The position numbers were made by a program, and so were the translations under genes. From an uncultured Oscillospiraceae bacterium (GTDB taxonomy: Bacteria > Bacillota > Clostridia > UBA1212 > SIG427), in NCBI GenBank assembly GCA_902465325.1, contig CABQMV010000021.1, positions 1 through 20,963 of the forward strand: a stretch of DNA of 20,963 nt, in the 5' to 3' direction. The notes beneath the pieces are model-generated. The model was not told where the DNA came from. It searched no databases and saw nothing but the letters and a program-made list of their open reading frames with translations. Shown here piece by piece: positions 1 through 7,639 of the stretch (its first letter is position 1; each line of letters starts with the position of its first letter).

Positions 1-529
1 CACGCCCCTCTGTCAGCTTCCAGATCAGCCAGCTGTCCACCGTTCCAAAAAGAAGCTCCCCCTGCATAGCCTTCTCTTTCGCTCCGGGCACATGTTCTAA
101 AATCCACTTAACCTTACTGCCGGAAAAATACGCATCGGGCACCAGCCCTGTACGGCGCTGTATTTCCTCTCCATAGCCCTTCTCCATGAGTGTATGTATA
201 AGGGATGCCGTCCTTCTGCACTGCCAGACAATAGCAGGATATACAGGCTTCCCTGTTCTTTTATCCCACAGTACAACGGTTTCCCTTTGATTGGTAATTC
301 CAATACAGGCCAGCCCTCCAGGTAAAATTCCGCTCTTAGCCAGAACCTCCGTCATAACAGAATACTGGCTGGACCAAATCTCTATAGGATCATGTTCCAC
401 CCAGCCCTCTCGGGGATAATACTGAGTAAACTCCTTCTAGGCCACCGCAACAGTCCGGAGCCTTCTGTCAAAAATAACAGCCCGGGAACTGGTAGTCCCC
501 TGATCCAGTGCCATTATGTAATCCGCCAT
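1..529 (-). pseudogene. glpK: Glycerol kinase, 5' part, interrupted by in-frame TAG
   Basis: Reading the minus strand from ATG at 529-527 gives the N-terminus of an FGGY-family glycerol kinase, the enzyme that phosphorylates glycerol to glycerol-3-phosphate with ATP. Visible motifs are the first phosphate-binding loop DQGTTSSR (residues 9-16), EHDPIEIW, the glycerol-site NQRET, and WQCRRTA. The frame runs open to the window edge except for one TAG at codon 31 (437-439), where the family usually has Gln (AQ-KEFTQ); a single CAG-to-TAG change would explain it. TAG ends queT and the signal peptidase gene here, so it is a real stop in this organism. Restart downstream of the stop would lose the phosphate loop. 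The gene begins 20 bases after the acetyltransferase gene and has a G-rich ribosome site, so it is probably the last part of the arg transcript. A sequencing error cannot be excluded. The 3' part lies outside the window. Confidence 0.85.
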
Positions 530-549
530 AACCCAGCGCCCCCTGCCCG

Positions 550-1032
550 TCAATAATCCTTCAGAAACAGAGCCCGGATATATCCCCTGTCTTCTGAAGT
601 TTCTTTTATATAAAAACCGCAGCCGTAATAGAAACGCACCAGTTCTTTATACCTCGAAGCTGTGTGAAGCATAGCCTGCCGAATCCCCTTGGAAATCAGC
701 AGCTTGTCCACCAAATTCATAAACGACTTGCCAATACCAATATTCTGATATCCTCTGCATACGCCGAATCGGCTGATATACGCACTTTTCGCCGATTCAT
801 TCAGCGCTACCCGAATACTGCCTACAGGAACTCCGTCTACAAAAGCCAGATACACATATTTACAGTGAATATCCCGGAGGATATCATCGGGATGCTCTTC
901 TAACGCTTCCATTGTTCCATGGAGCCCTGTGTCCTCCATATATTTTGTAAAGGCATCGTCCATGACCTGTTTTACAGCAGCCGCATCCTCTCCATTGGGA
1001 AGCGCCCGCCTTATAATAAACGAATAATCCAT
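550..1032 (-). CDS. GNAT-family N-acetyltransferase, candidate acetylglutamate synthase
   Basis: This is a 160-residue single-domain acetyltransferase of the GNAT fold. The acetyl-CoA pyrophosphate loop is visible as RGYQNIGIGKS (residues 93-103, Q-x-x-G-x-G pattern), preceded by a beta-strand segment around VGSIRVAL and followed by a C-terminal FYYGCGF segment typical of the fold. It starts two bases after the argF stop, so it should be translated with argF. The operon holds argC, argB, argD and argF but no argJ or argA, so the first step (glutamate plus acetyl-CoA) has no obvious enzyme here. Short GNAT acetylglutamate synthases are known, for example in mycobacteria. That role is inferred from context. 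A different acyl acceptor, such as a protein N-terminus or another amine, remains possible. The family call is firm; the substrate is not. Confidence 0.85.
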   Translation of the reverse strand: MDYSFIIRRALPNGEDAAAVKQVMDDAFTKYMEDTGLHGTMEALEEHPDDILRDIHCKYVYLAFVDGVPVGSIRVALNESAKSAYISRFGVCRGYQNIGIGKSFMNLVDKLLISKGIRQAMLHTASRYKELVRFYYGCGFYIKETSEDRGYIRALFLKDY

Positions 1033-1034
1033 AC

Positions 1035-1952
1035 TTATCTCATTAATTTAACCATAACCGCTTTCTGTGCGTGAAGCCGATTCTCTGCCTCGTCAAAAAC
1101 AACAGAATGAGGTCCGTCAATAACTTCTTCTGTCACCTCATAGCCTCGGTAAGCAGGTAAACAGTGCAGAAAAATAGCATCTGGCTTGGCCAGAGAGAAC
1201 AGCTTTGAATTGATCTGATAGGGCGCAAAGATTTTAGCCCTGACAGCCTTTTCCGCCTCCTGCCCCATACTGGCCCATGTGTCGGTATATACCACATCCG
1301 CATCCTGTATCGCCTGCTCTGGGTCGTGGGTTATCGTAACCTTTGAACCAGTCTCTGAAGCAATTTCAATGGCCTGATGCACAAATTTAGACTGGCACTG
1401 ATACTCCTCAGGCGTCGCAACGCTGATATCCATTCCCGTCTTAGTAGCTCCGTGCAGCAGAGAATGAGCCATATTATTGCCGTCCCCTATATACGCCAGC
1501 TTCACCCCCCGGAGACAGCCTTTCTTTTCCCGAATCGTCTGAAGATCTGCCAGCACCTGACAGGGATGCTCCTCGTCAGTCAGCCCATTAATAACTGGAA
1601 TCGTACCGTATACCGATAAGTCCACCACATCCTGCTGCTGAAAGGTCCGGATCATAATGCCGTCTAGGAAGCGGGACAATACATTGGCCGTATCATGAAT
1701 TGTCTCTCCTCTGCCCAGCTGGATATCATTGCTGCTTAAAAACAGCGCGCTGCCTCCCAGCTGATACATACCCACCTCAAAAGAAACCCGTGTCCTGGTA
1801 GAGGACTTGGTAAAAATCATTCCCAGCGTTTTCCCTTTCAGGTAGGGATACTCTCTGCCCGCCTTTTTATCCTCCTTCAACTGATCCGCCAAATCCAGCG
1901 TCTCTAAAATCTCCTCTGCAGACCAGTCATATAAGCTCAATAAGTGTTTCAT
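1035..1952 (-). CDS. argF: Ornithine carbamoyltransferase
   Basis: The protein joins carbamoyl phosphate to ornithine to make citrulline in arginine synthesis. The carbamoyl-phosphate motif STRTR is at residues 51-55. The C-terminal half carries DTWASMG, the ornithine-side SMG loop, and HCLPAYRG, both diagnostic of ornithine rather than aspartate transcarbamylases. The frame can be extended to an ATG at 1973, but the ATG at 1952 is preceded by a full AAGGAGGT site and gives 305 residues, the usual family length, so 1952 is chosen. This start lies inside the 3' end of argD (26-base overlap), which implies translational coupling. The stop is TAA, two bases before the GNAT start. A catabolic arcB role is less likely because the neighbours are argC, argB and argD. 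Confidence 0.95.
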   Translation of the reverse strand: MKHLLSLYDWSAEEILETLDLADQLKEDKKAGREYPYLKGKTLGMIFTKSSTRTRVSFEVGMYQLGGSALFLSSNDIQLGRGETIHDTANVLSRFLDGIMIRTFQQQDVVDLSVYGTIPVINGLTDEEHPCQVLADLQTIREKKGCLRGVKLAYIGDGNNMAHSLLHGATKTGMDISVATPEEYQCQSKFVHQAIEIASETGSKVTITHDPEQAIQDADVVYTDTWASMGQEAEKAVRAKIFAPYQINSKLFSLAKPDAIFLHCLPAYRGYEVTEEVIDGPHSVVFDEAENRLHAQKAVMVKLMR

Positions 1953-3114
1953 ACAATACCTCCTTAAAATCATCTGCCTGTTTTTCCTCTATAATCAGAG
2001 GCGGCAGCACACGCAGCACCTCTGTCCCCACATTGCCAACCAGCCAGCCCTTCTCAAACAGCGCAGCTCTGACCTGAAGGGCCACAGGCTCTTCCAGTAC
2101 AATCCCATACATATGGCCCGCATGTCTTACATGCCGCACGCCTCTGACAGCAGACAGCTGCTCTGCTATGTAGGCACTTACTCTCTGTACCTTCTCCAGA
2201 ACAGGCTGATCCAAAAGCTTATGCAGTACTGCCAGACCCGCAGCACAGGCCAAAGGATTTCCGCCGAAGGTACTGCCGTGATCTCCGGGGGAAAAGGCCG
2301 ATGCTACAAAATCCTTTGCACAGACCGCCCCTATGGGCAGACCGCCGCCCAAGGCCTTGGCCAGAGTAAAAATATCCGGCTCAATGCCCAATCCTTCATA
2401 GGCAAACAAGGTTCCTGTCCGACCGATCCCTGTCTGCACTTCATCCAGAATCAGTAAAATTCCTTCTTCCTCACACAGGCGCTTTACCTTTTTAGCATAT
2501 TCCCGATCCAGAGGAAATACCCCGCTCTCTCCCTGCACCGGTTCCAGCATGATCCCACAGGTCCTGTCCGTTACCGCCTCTTTCAACCTATCAAAATCAT
2601 TAATTTCCACGTGAGTAAAGCCCGGCGTCAGAGGCGCAAAGGGTTCGTTGTATTTCGGCTGTCCTGTAGCAGTAGCCGTCGTAATCGTCCGACCGTGGAA
2701 AGATTTTTTCAGACAGATAAAGTCTGTTCGGGAGGGCTCTCCTTTTTTCTTAAAATAAATTCTGGCCAATTTAATGGCCCCTTCGTTGGCCTCTGCACCG
2801 CTGTTTGCAAAAAAGACCTTATCCGCGCAGGAATGCTGACACAGCAGCTGTGCCAATCTGGCCTGTGTCTCTATATAATAGAGATTGGAGCAGTGAATCA
2901 TTTTACTGGCCTGATCACAGACCGCCCGGACAACATCCGGATCAGAATGCCCCAGGGCATTGACCGCAATCCCTGAAAAGAAATCGGTATACCGTTTTCC
3001 CTGATCAGAATAGAGATAGATTCCCTCTCCCCGTTCAAAAACCACAGGAGTTCTTTTGCCAAAAGTGTTCATATAGTATTTTTCATCCAGAGCCTGGACC
3101 TCGCTGACTGTCAT
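1927..3114 (-). CDS. argD: Acetylornithine aminotransferase
   Basis: This 395-residue fold-type I, class III aminotransferase uses pyridoxal phosphate to convert N-acetylglutamate semialdehyde to N-acetylornithine with glutamate as amino donor. Visible motifs are NSGAEAN (104-110, cofactor phosphate region), FHGRT (about 139-143), DEVQTGIGRTG (from 224) and the Schiff-base lysine K253 in LAKALGGG. Length and motifs match ArgD; related ornithine or GABA aminotransferases share the fold, but the place between argB and argF settles the assignment. The ATG directly abuts the argB stop (TAAATG), and the 3' end overlaps the argF start, so translation along the operon is probably continuous. Confidence 0.95.
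   Translation of the reverse strand: MTVSEVQALDEKYYMNTFGKRTPVVFERGEGIYLYSDQGKRYTDFFSGIAVNALGHSDPDVVRAVCDQASKMIHCSNLYYIETQARLAQLLCQHSCADKVFFANSGAEANEGAIKLARIYFKKKGEPSRTDFICLKKSFHGRTITTATATGQPKYNEPFAPLTPGFTHVEINDFDRLKEAVTDRTCGIMLEPVQGESGVFPLDREYAKKVKRLCEEEGILLILDEVQTGIGRTGTLFAYEGLGIEPDIFTLAKALGGGLPIGAVCAKDFVASAFSPGDHGSTFGGNPLACAAGLAVLHKLLDQPVLEKVQRVSAYIAEQLSAVRGVRHVRHAGHMYGIVLEEPVALQVRAALFEKGWLVGNVGTEVLRVLPPLIIEEKQADDFKEVLYETLIELI
1958..1965 (-). promoter_or_regulatory. Ribosome binding site that sets the argF start
   Basis: The minus strand reads AAGGAGGT, five bases before the ATG at 1952 and within the argD coding region. The upstream in-frame ATG at 1973 has no comparable site. Confidence 0.85.
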
Positions 3115-4053
3115 TTAGATCTCCTCCTGCTCAAAATAGCGGACTTTTTCCCGCATAATCATAGTTCCAATTCCTTTATTGGTAAAAATCTCCAAAAGCA
3201 GGCAGTGGGGAATCCTTCCGTCTATAATATGGGTCCGATTTACGCCTCTGTGAATGGCATCTACACAGCCCAGCACCTTTGGAATCATTCCTCCGGTAAT
3301 AATACCTGTATCAATCAGACGATGGATTTCATCCAGCGTTAGTACATAGAGAAGCTCCCCTGTTTCTGTGTTTTTCACACCCTCCGTATCCGTCAGCAGA
3401 ATCAGCTTCTCTGCCTTCAAAGAGGCAGCAATCTCCCCTGCCACAGTATCCGCGTTAATGTTATAGCTTTCCCCGTCCGGCCCGATTCCAATGGGCGCAA
3501 TCACGGGAATATAAGCATCCTGCGCTACAATTTTCAGCATGTCGGTATTTACCTTTGTAACCTCTCCTACATAACCGATATCCACAGGCTTGCCCTCTAC
3601 CATTTCATAGTGCTTTTTACATTCAATAAGCTTTCCGTCTATACCGCAGAAGCCCAAAGCCTGTCCCCCCTTGGCATTGATGCCGGAGACAATTTGCTTG
3701 TTGGTTTTTCCCATAAGTACCATCTGCGCAATTTCCATGGTAAATTTATCAGTCACCCGAAGGCCGTTTACCCAGTCGCTCTTTACCTCATACTGCTGCA
3801 GCGCTCTGTTGATTTCCGGTCCCCCTCCGTGTACAATAACAGGATTCATTCCAATAAATTTCAGCAGCACAATATCCCGCATAACGGAATTCTTAATCTC
3901 TTCATTGATCATAGCATTGCCACCGTATTTTATAACCACGGTCTTGCCGCTGAGACTCTGAATATAGGGCAGAGCCTCTGTCAGTATATCCGCCTTCTTA
4001 ATAATATCATTTATTGTCTGACCGCCGGCCAGTACCTGATTAAAGTCCTGCAT
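3115..4053 (-). CDS. argB: Acetylglutamate kinase
   Basis: The protein phosphorylates N-acetylglutamate with ATP, the second step of arginine synthesis. It is an amino-acid-kinase fold protein of 312 residues with IKYGGNAM (41-48), VHGGGPEI (from 74), the substrate motif NGLRVTD (about 96-102) and the C-lobe INADTVAGEIA with LLLTDTEGV. About 30 residues precede the kinase core (DIIKKADILTEALPYIQ). A helix of this kind is found in hexameric, arginine-inhibited acetylglutamate kinases, so feedback inhibition by arginine is likely but inferred. The start ATG shares one base with the argC stop (TAATG), a classic coupling arrangement. Confidence 0.95.
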   Translation of the reverse strand: MQDFNQVLAGGQTINDIIKKADILTEALPYIQSLSGKTVVIKYGGNAMINEEIKNSVMRDIVLLKFIGMNPVIVHGGGPEINRALQQYEVKSDWVNGLRVTDKFTMEIAQMVLMGKTNKQIVSGINAKGGQALGFCGIDGKLIECKKHYEMVEGKPVDIGYVGEVTKVNTDMLKIVAQDAYIPVIAPIGIGPDGESYNINADTVAGEIAASLKAEKLILLTDTEGVKNTETGELLYVLTLDEIHRLIDTGIITGGMIPKVLGCVDAIHRGVNRTHIIDGRIPHCLLLEIFTNKGIGTMIMREKVRYFEQEEI

Positions 4054-4976
4054 TACCGATATTCTCCTGTTTTGTCCTCTCCTAACATAAGCCGCATGTT
4101 TTCAATGGCCTGCGTTGCCGCACCCTTTCCCAGATTATCAATGCAGCAATTAACATACGCCCATCCGTCCTCTGTATTCATTTTAATGCTGGCCGCATTG
4201 GTATTGTTGACCTGAGCGGTGCCGTACAGCTTCCCATCTCCGTCTCTTACTACCTGTACCAAATCCTCGGGCAGATATGCCTTCCTGACTGCCTCCTCCA
4301 GCTCCTCCCGGCTTGTATCGGGATCCTTCAGCTGAACCCGGATATTGGTATTAATCCCCCGGAATACAGACCGCAGCACTACAGGGGTAAAATTCACCAA
4401 AACACCGGAATACCGCACCATTTCCGGTACGTGCTTATGTTGATGCCCATAAGAATAGGCAATATCGTCTGCAATAGGATCTGCTTCTTTCCTGGCACCG
4501 GAATTTCCTGAAGTAGATACAACAGTCGCTTCCCCTTTCACCAGATTCCGCAGAGGTCTCAGAGCTAAAATAACGGAGGTAGCGTAACAGCCCGGATTAG
4601 CCACTAGCGCTGCCCCCCGGATCTGCTCACGATAGACTGCCGGCAGACCGTATACTGCCTTAGGAATAAGGTCCGCTGCCTCCTGCTTCATATGGTACCA
4701 CTTTTCAAAGTCCTCCTGAGGAAGCCGAAAAGCGCCGCTCATATCAATAACCCTGCAGCCGGCCTCTAAAGCAGTTTTTGCATGAATCATAGACTCTTTA
4801 TCCTTTGTAGCCAAAAATACCAGCTCACAGTGAGAAAGCGTTCCTTCTTCTCCTTTGGAATTTTTTCTGTATACAATTTCCGTATCCGGAAGCAGCTCTA
4901 TATGGCGGGTCAGTTCCATGCCAACCATACCGGTGTAGCCAACAATTCCGATTTTATGTTTGCTTTGCTCTGACAC
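4053..4976 (-). CDS. argC: N-acetyl-gamma-glutamyl-phosphate reductase, compact form
   Basis: ArgC reduces N-acetylglutamyl phosphate to the semialdehyde with NADPH. The sequence shows a Rossmann start GIVGYTGMVG (10-19), the catalytic cysteine C130 in ANPGCYATS, and a histidine cluster GHQHKHVPE (177-185) at the place of the catalytic histidine. At 307 residues it is shorter than common ArgC proteins of about 340; the missing stretch falls between the first strands (after about residue 36) and LVFLATK (52-58). The start codon is GTG with an AAAGGTG ribosome site about seven bases upstream. It is the first gene of the operon, behind a promoter embedded in ARG-box-like palindromes at 5011-5045. 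Confidence 0.93.
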   Translation of the reverse strand: MSEQSKHKIGIVGYTGMVGMELTRHIELLPDTEIVYRKNSKGEEGTLSHCELVFLATKDKESMIHAKTALEAGCRVIDMSGAFRLPQEDFEKWYHMKQEAADLIPKAVYGLPAVYREQIRGAALVANPGCYATSVILALRPLRNLVKGEATVVSTSGNSGARKEADPIADDIAYSYGHQHKHVPEMVRYSGVLVNFTPVVLRSVFRGINTNIRVQLKDPDTSREELEEAVRKAYLPEDLVQVVRDGDGKLYGTAQVNNTNAASIKMNTEDGWAYVNCCIDNLGKGAATQAIENMRLMLGEDKTGEYR

Positions 4977-5010
4977 GTTTTGTCACCTTTCTCTGTAGAA
5001 TTAGAAAACG

Positions 5011-5044
5011 TTAATAATTATACATCTAAATGTATAATTATGCA
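5011..5044. promoter_or_regulatory. Tandem ARG-box-like operators (probable ArgR site)
   Basis: Two near-palindromic AT-rich boxes lie about 20 bp apart centre to centre: 5011-5024 (TTAATAATTATACA) and 5031-5044 (TGTATAATTATGCA). They also form an exact 11-bp inverted repeat, 5015-5025 against 5030-5040, with a 4-base spacer. Paired 18-bp boxes about one helical turn apart are the known target of the hexameric ArgR/AhrC repressor. The boxes cover both the -10 and -35 of the arg promoter, so binding would block it. Regulator identity is inferred; no argR gene is in the window. Confidence 0.6.
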
Positions 5045-5045
5045 A
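5017..5045 (-). promoter_or_regulatory. Sigma-A type promoter of the arg operon
   Basis: On the minus strand the -35 element is TTGCAT (5040-5045) and the -10 element is TATAAT (5017-5022), with a 17-base spacer. Transcription would start near 5010, giving a short leader before the GTG of argC at 4976. Confidence 0.75.
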
Positions 5046-5083
5046 CATGGTATTCTTGCTTTCAAAAATTCGCGGTATTGTAT

Positions 5084-5114
5084 AAAAGCGGGCACCTGCA
5101 AAAGAAGTGTCCGC
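5084..5114 (-). terminator. Rho-independent terminator after the esterase gene
   Basis: On the minus strand an 8-bp stem with one mismatch (GCGGACAC at 5114-5107, GTGCCCGC at 5095-5088) is followed by TTTTAT. It lies 33 bases after the esterase stop and just before the arg promoter, so it separates the two transcription units. Confidence 0.6.
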
Positions 5115-5146
5115 ATAGAGGCTTATTCAGATAAATCCGCTGTTTC

Positions 5147-6655
5147 TTATTCCTTGTACAGGTGAAAAGCCACAGCCGGCAACTCGTTGCTGTTTACCAA
5201 ATTGTTGCTCATAGGAGCCGCCACAGCCTCGCAGGCATAGCCGATGGCCCCGCAGGTATCCTCATAGTTCTCCGGGATTGTAACTTTCACCTTACTGTCT
5301 CCGGAAATCTCCGCTTCTGCCTTAGTAAGAATGTTCCCCTCCTGATCCAGAATATAAAAGCCCCGGAGCTCCTGTCCTACTTTAACCTTTAATCCATCTC
5401 CTACATGAGAAAAAGTAACCGTCACCGTGTTTCCGGACCACTTCACAGAGTCAGGAATCGGGCTTGCCCAATGGTCTATATCGTAGCTTCCTCTGTCATA
5501 GATCTCAGAAAGAGCAAGATACGCAAGCCTGTCGCCCACCGGTTTTTTATTGTACGGATGCGCCATATCCGGCTCGCTTTCACTGAGTACCCCGCAGTCA
5601 TAGGAAGCCACAAGATAGGAATTCTCAATCAGGGAAACCGCCTCCTGCTGTTCACACCGTATCGCATACAGTCCCGGCCATTCTGTTACCATCGCACCCG
5701 CATGGGAAGAGAGCTGAACATTATAAAAAGGAAAATCATAGCCGTAAAGCTCTCTGAGCTTTTTAACAAACGCCGCCAGATACTCCGCATACCCCTCCGG
5801 CTCCCAGTTATCGTTTTCTCCCTGGTAAAAGAGCATTCCTCTAATAGGCATCTTGGCAAAGGGATACATCATCGTGTTGTATATATCGGAGCCGTTAGGA
5901 AGAAGCAGCTCTGAAACCAAATCTGCCGGCATAAACTGCTTCAGAGGATAGCCCCCGGCCGCCATCATCACAATTCCTATAGGAATCTCTGTATGCTTAC
6001 TGATTTCTTTAGCAAAATAGTATCCGATGGCGGATATTTTCATAACCACCTCCTCTGTGGTTTTTTGCCAGTAGTATTCCTCATTCAGTACATCATTCTG
6101 TGGTGTCTGGCACTTGTCCTGATTTGCGTATACATCCTCCAGTCCCTGATAATAGACCCGGATTGCATCGTCTTCACTGATTTCATTTACGAACTCCGGA
6201 TTATACGCCAGCGAAACATCCACATGCAGCTCCGCATTGGACTGGCCGGATACTGCCCATACATCTCCAATCAAAATATCCGTAAACTCCGTAACCGATC
6301 CATTTTTAGGATAGATTTTCATAGTCTGCGGTTCTCTGGTATAAGGATGAGCAGAAAAGATCAGCTCCCACTGTCCCTGATCATCTACCTGCGCATATCG
6401 GGTTTCTCCCATAAATTCCCCGTATAAATACGCCCCTTTGTCGGGACTGCTGCCCCAGATATGAATGTACTTGTTTTGCTGTAATACCATGTTAGAGGAA
6501 AGCGCACCGGAAACCTTATATTCTACAGGTTCACCGCTGTCCGAAATATCAGGCTGGGCAGTAAACACCGGCGGCGTAGGCTCCTGTTCCTGACACCCGG
6601 TAAAACATCCAGCTATCAAAACAACACTTAAAAGCAATATAAAAACTCGTTTCAT
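5147..6655 (-). CDS. Lipoprotein of the sialate O-acetylesterase (SASA) family
   Basis: This 502-residue protein starts with a lipoprotein signal (hydrophobic stretch 4-16, lipobox LIAGC with C17 as the likely lipidated residue; C21 is a second candidate), so it should be anchored outside the cell membrane. The rest is an SGNH-type carbohydrate esterase: GQSN (137-140) carries the nucleophile S139, MMAAGG (230-235) and FYQGEND (276-282) are conserved blocks, and D363 with H366 in DMAHPYNKKPVGDR complete the catalytic set. Family members remove acetyl groups from sialic acids or plant polysaccharides such as xylan; the sequence does not say which. No glycosidase or sugar transporter genes are nearby. 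It has its own promoter with an extended -10 and an AAAGGA ribosome site, and is divergent from the phosphodiesterase gene. Confidence 0.85.
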   Translation of the reverse strand: MKRVFILLLSVVLIAGCFTGCQEQEPTPPVFTAQPDISDSGEPVEYKVSGALSSNMVLQQNKYIHIWGSSPDKGAYLYGEFMGETRYAQVDDQGQWELIFSAHPYTREPQTMKIYPKNGSVTEFTDILIGDVWAVSGQSNAELHVDVSLAYNPEFVNEISEDDAIRVYYQGLEDVYANQDKCQTPQNDVLNEEYYWQKTTEEVVMKISAIGYYFAKEISKHTEIPIGIVMMAAGGYPLKQFMPADLVSELLLPNGSDIYNTMMYPFAKMPIRGMLFYQGENDNWEPEGYAEYLAAFVKKLRELYGYDFPFYNVQLSSHAGAMVTEWPGLYAIRCEQQEAVSLIENSYLVASYDCGVLSESEPDMAHPYNKKPVGDRLAYLALSEIYDRGSYDIDHWASPIPDSVKWSGNTVTVTFSHVGDGLKVKVGQELRGFYILDQEGNILTKAEAEISGDSKVKVTIPENYEDTCGAIGYACEAVAAPMSNNLVNSNELPAVAFHLYKE

Positions 6656-6689
6656 GACAAAATCCTTTCTTCATAAATAACAACCGGCC

Positions 6690-6701
6690 AGTATTATAGC
6701 A
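6690..6701 (-). promoter_or_regulatory. Extended -10 promoter of the esterase gene
   Basis: The minus strand reads TGCTATAAT, an extended -10 with TATAAT at 6693-6698. No good -35 hexamer sits at the usual distance, which extended -10 promoters tolerate. Confidence 0.5.
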
Positions 6702-6752
6702 TATTTTACTTGCTCTGTCTGCAAACCGGAAAATACTGCTCTCAGCAATCCA

Positions 6753-6781
6753 TCTTGTATAATCTGCTGATTTGCTGTAAA
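6753..6781 (+). promoter_or_regulatory. Possible promoter of the phosphodiesterase gene
   Basis: TTGTAT (about 6753-6758) is followed by 17 bases and TAAACT (about 6776-6781), roughly 30 bases before the ATG. The -10 is a weak match, so this is tentative. Confidence 0.35.
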
Positions 6782-6800
6782 CTGGGCTATAGAATAGAGA

Positions 6801-6806
6801 AGGAGG
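6801..6806 (+). promoter_or_regulatory. Ribosome binding site that sets the phosphodiesterase start
   Basis: AGGAGG lies five bases before the ATG at 6812. Earlier in-frame starts lack any such site and would add residues before the membrane segment. Confidence 0.85.
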
Positions 6807-6811
6807 ATAAA

Positions 6812-7639
6812 ATGTATATCATACTCTGCATTTTAGGTCTTTTCATTTTACTGACTGCCCTTTACCTGTTTTTGATTATGCCTCGGCTGAAAAAGCCTCC
6901 TATAGGAAGCGCTCCGCTGACCACCTGCCATTTCGCCCACAGAGGGTATTTTAACCTGCAGGAGGGAATTCCCGAGAACACACTGCTAGCCTTTGCCCGG
7001 GCAGCGGCGGCAGGCTATGGCGCTGAACTGGACGTCCACCTGACCAAGGACCATAAACTGGCGGTCATACATGACAGCCATCTGCAAAACCTCTGCGGCT
7101 GTGACAGCATAATAGAAGAAATGAATTGGCAAGAAGTAAGAAGCCTTCGGATCCAGAACTCCCCTTACGGAATCCCAACTCTCCGGGAAGTATTGGACGC
7201 GGTAAAAGGTACTGTACCTCTGCTGATAGAAATAAAAGGAAAAAATGTAGAGCCTCTGATGCCGCTGGTCATGAAAGAGTTGGAGGCTTATCAGGGACTA
7301 TTCTGCATAGAATCCTTCAATCCGCTCCACCTTCGCTGGCTGAAAAAGCACAGACCGGATATCCTGAGAGGACAGCTCTCCTGCAAATACGGCTGGAAAG
7401 ACCGAAAGGGGGCCGTGGAAAAGCTTGGAGCCTTCGCTATGGAAAAGCTGCTCTGCAATGTACTCAGCCGGCCGGACTTTATTGCCTACAGCTATCCGGA
7501 TGCCGGAATTCTCTCTGTAAAATTAAACCGTAAAATGGGGGCTCTGCTGGCCGGCTGGACAGTAAGAGATGAAAAAGAGCTGGAACTCAGCAAGGCCAAA
7601 GGAATTACAGTACAGATTTTTGAAAATATACAGCCTTAA
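6812..7639 (+). CDS. Membrane-anchored glycerophosphodiester phosphodiesterase
   Basis: The enzyme hydrolyses glycerophosphodiesters to glycerol-3-phosphate and an alcohol. One N-terminal membrane segment (about residues 2-22) is followed by a GDPD TIM-barrel: HRG at 43-45, ENT at 55-57, ELDVHLTKD at 72-80, the catalytic HD pair at 87-88 and LIEIKGK further on. The frame is open upstream, but the ATG at 6812 has a perfect AGGAGG site six bases away, giving 275 residues. Its product could be a membrane-tethered phospholipid or teichoic-acid scavenger; the substrate head group is unknown. The TAA stop overlaps the metH stop on the opposite strand, both within TTAA at 7636-7639, so the two genes converge with no terminator between them. 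Confidence 0.88.
   Translation: MYIILCILGLFILLTALYLFLIMPRLKKPPIGSAPLTTCHFAHRGYFNLQEGIPENTLLAFARAAAAGYGAELDVHLTKDHKLAVIHDSHLQNLCGCDSIIEEMNWQEVRSLRIQNSPYGIPTLREVLDAVKGTVPLLIEIKGKNVEPLMPLVMKELEAYQGLFCIESFNPLHLRWLKKHRPDILRGQLSCKYGWKDRKGAVEKLGAFAMEKLLCNVLSRPDFIAYSYPDAGILSVKLNRKMGALLAGWTVRDEKELELSKAKGITVQIFENIQP

Noticed and set aside
97..303. Short minus-strand frame of 68 codons inside glpK
   Set aside because: It is an off-frame shadow of the glycerol kinase sequence, which reads through the same bases in the correct frame.
437..439. TAG read as pyrrolysine in GlpK
   Set aside because: TAG ends queT and lepB in this window and the position is normally Gln; read-through coding is less likely than a nonsense change or sequence error.
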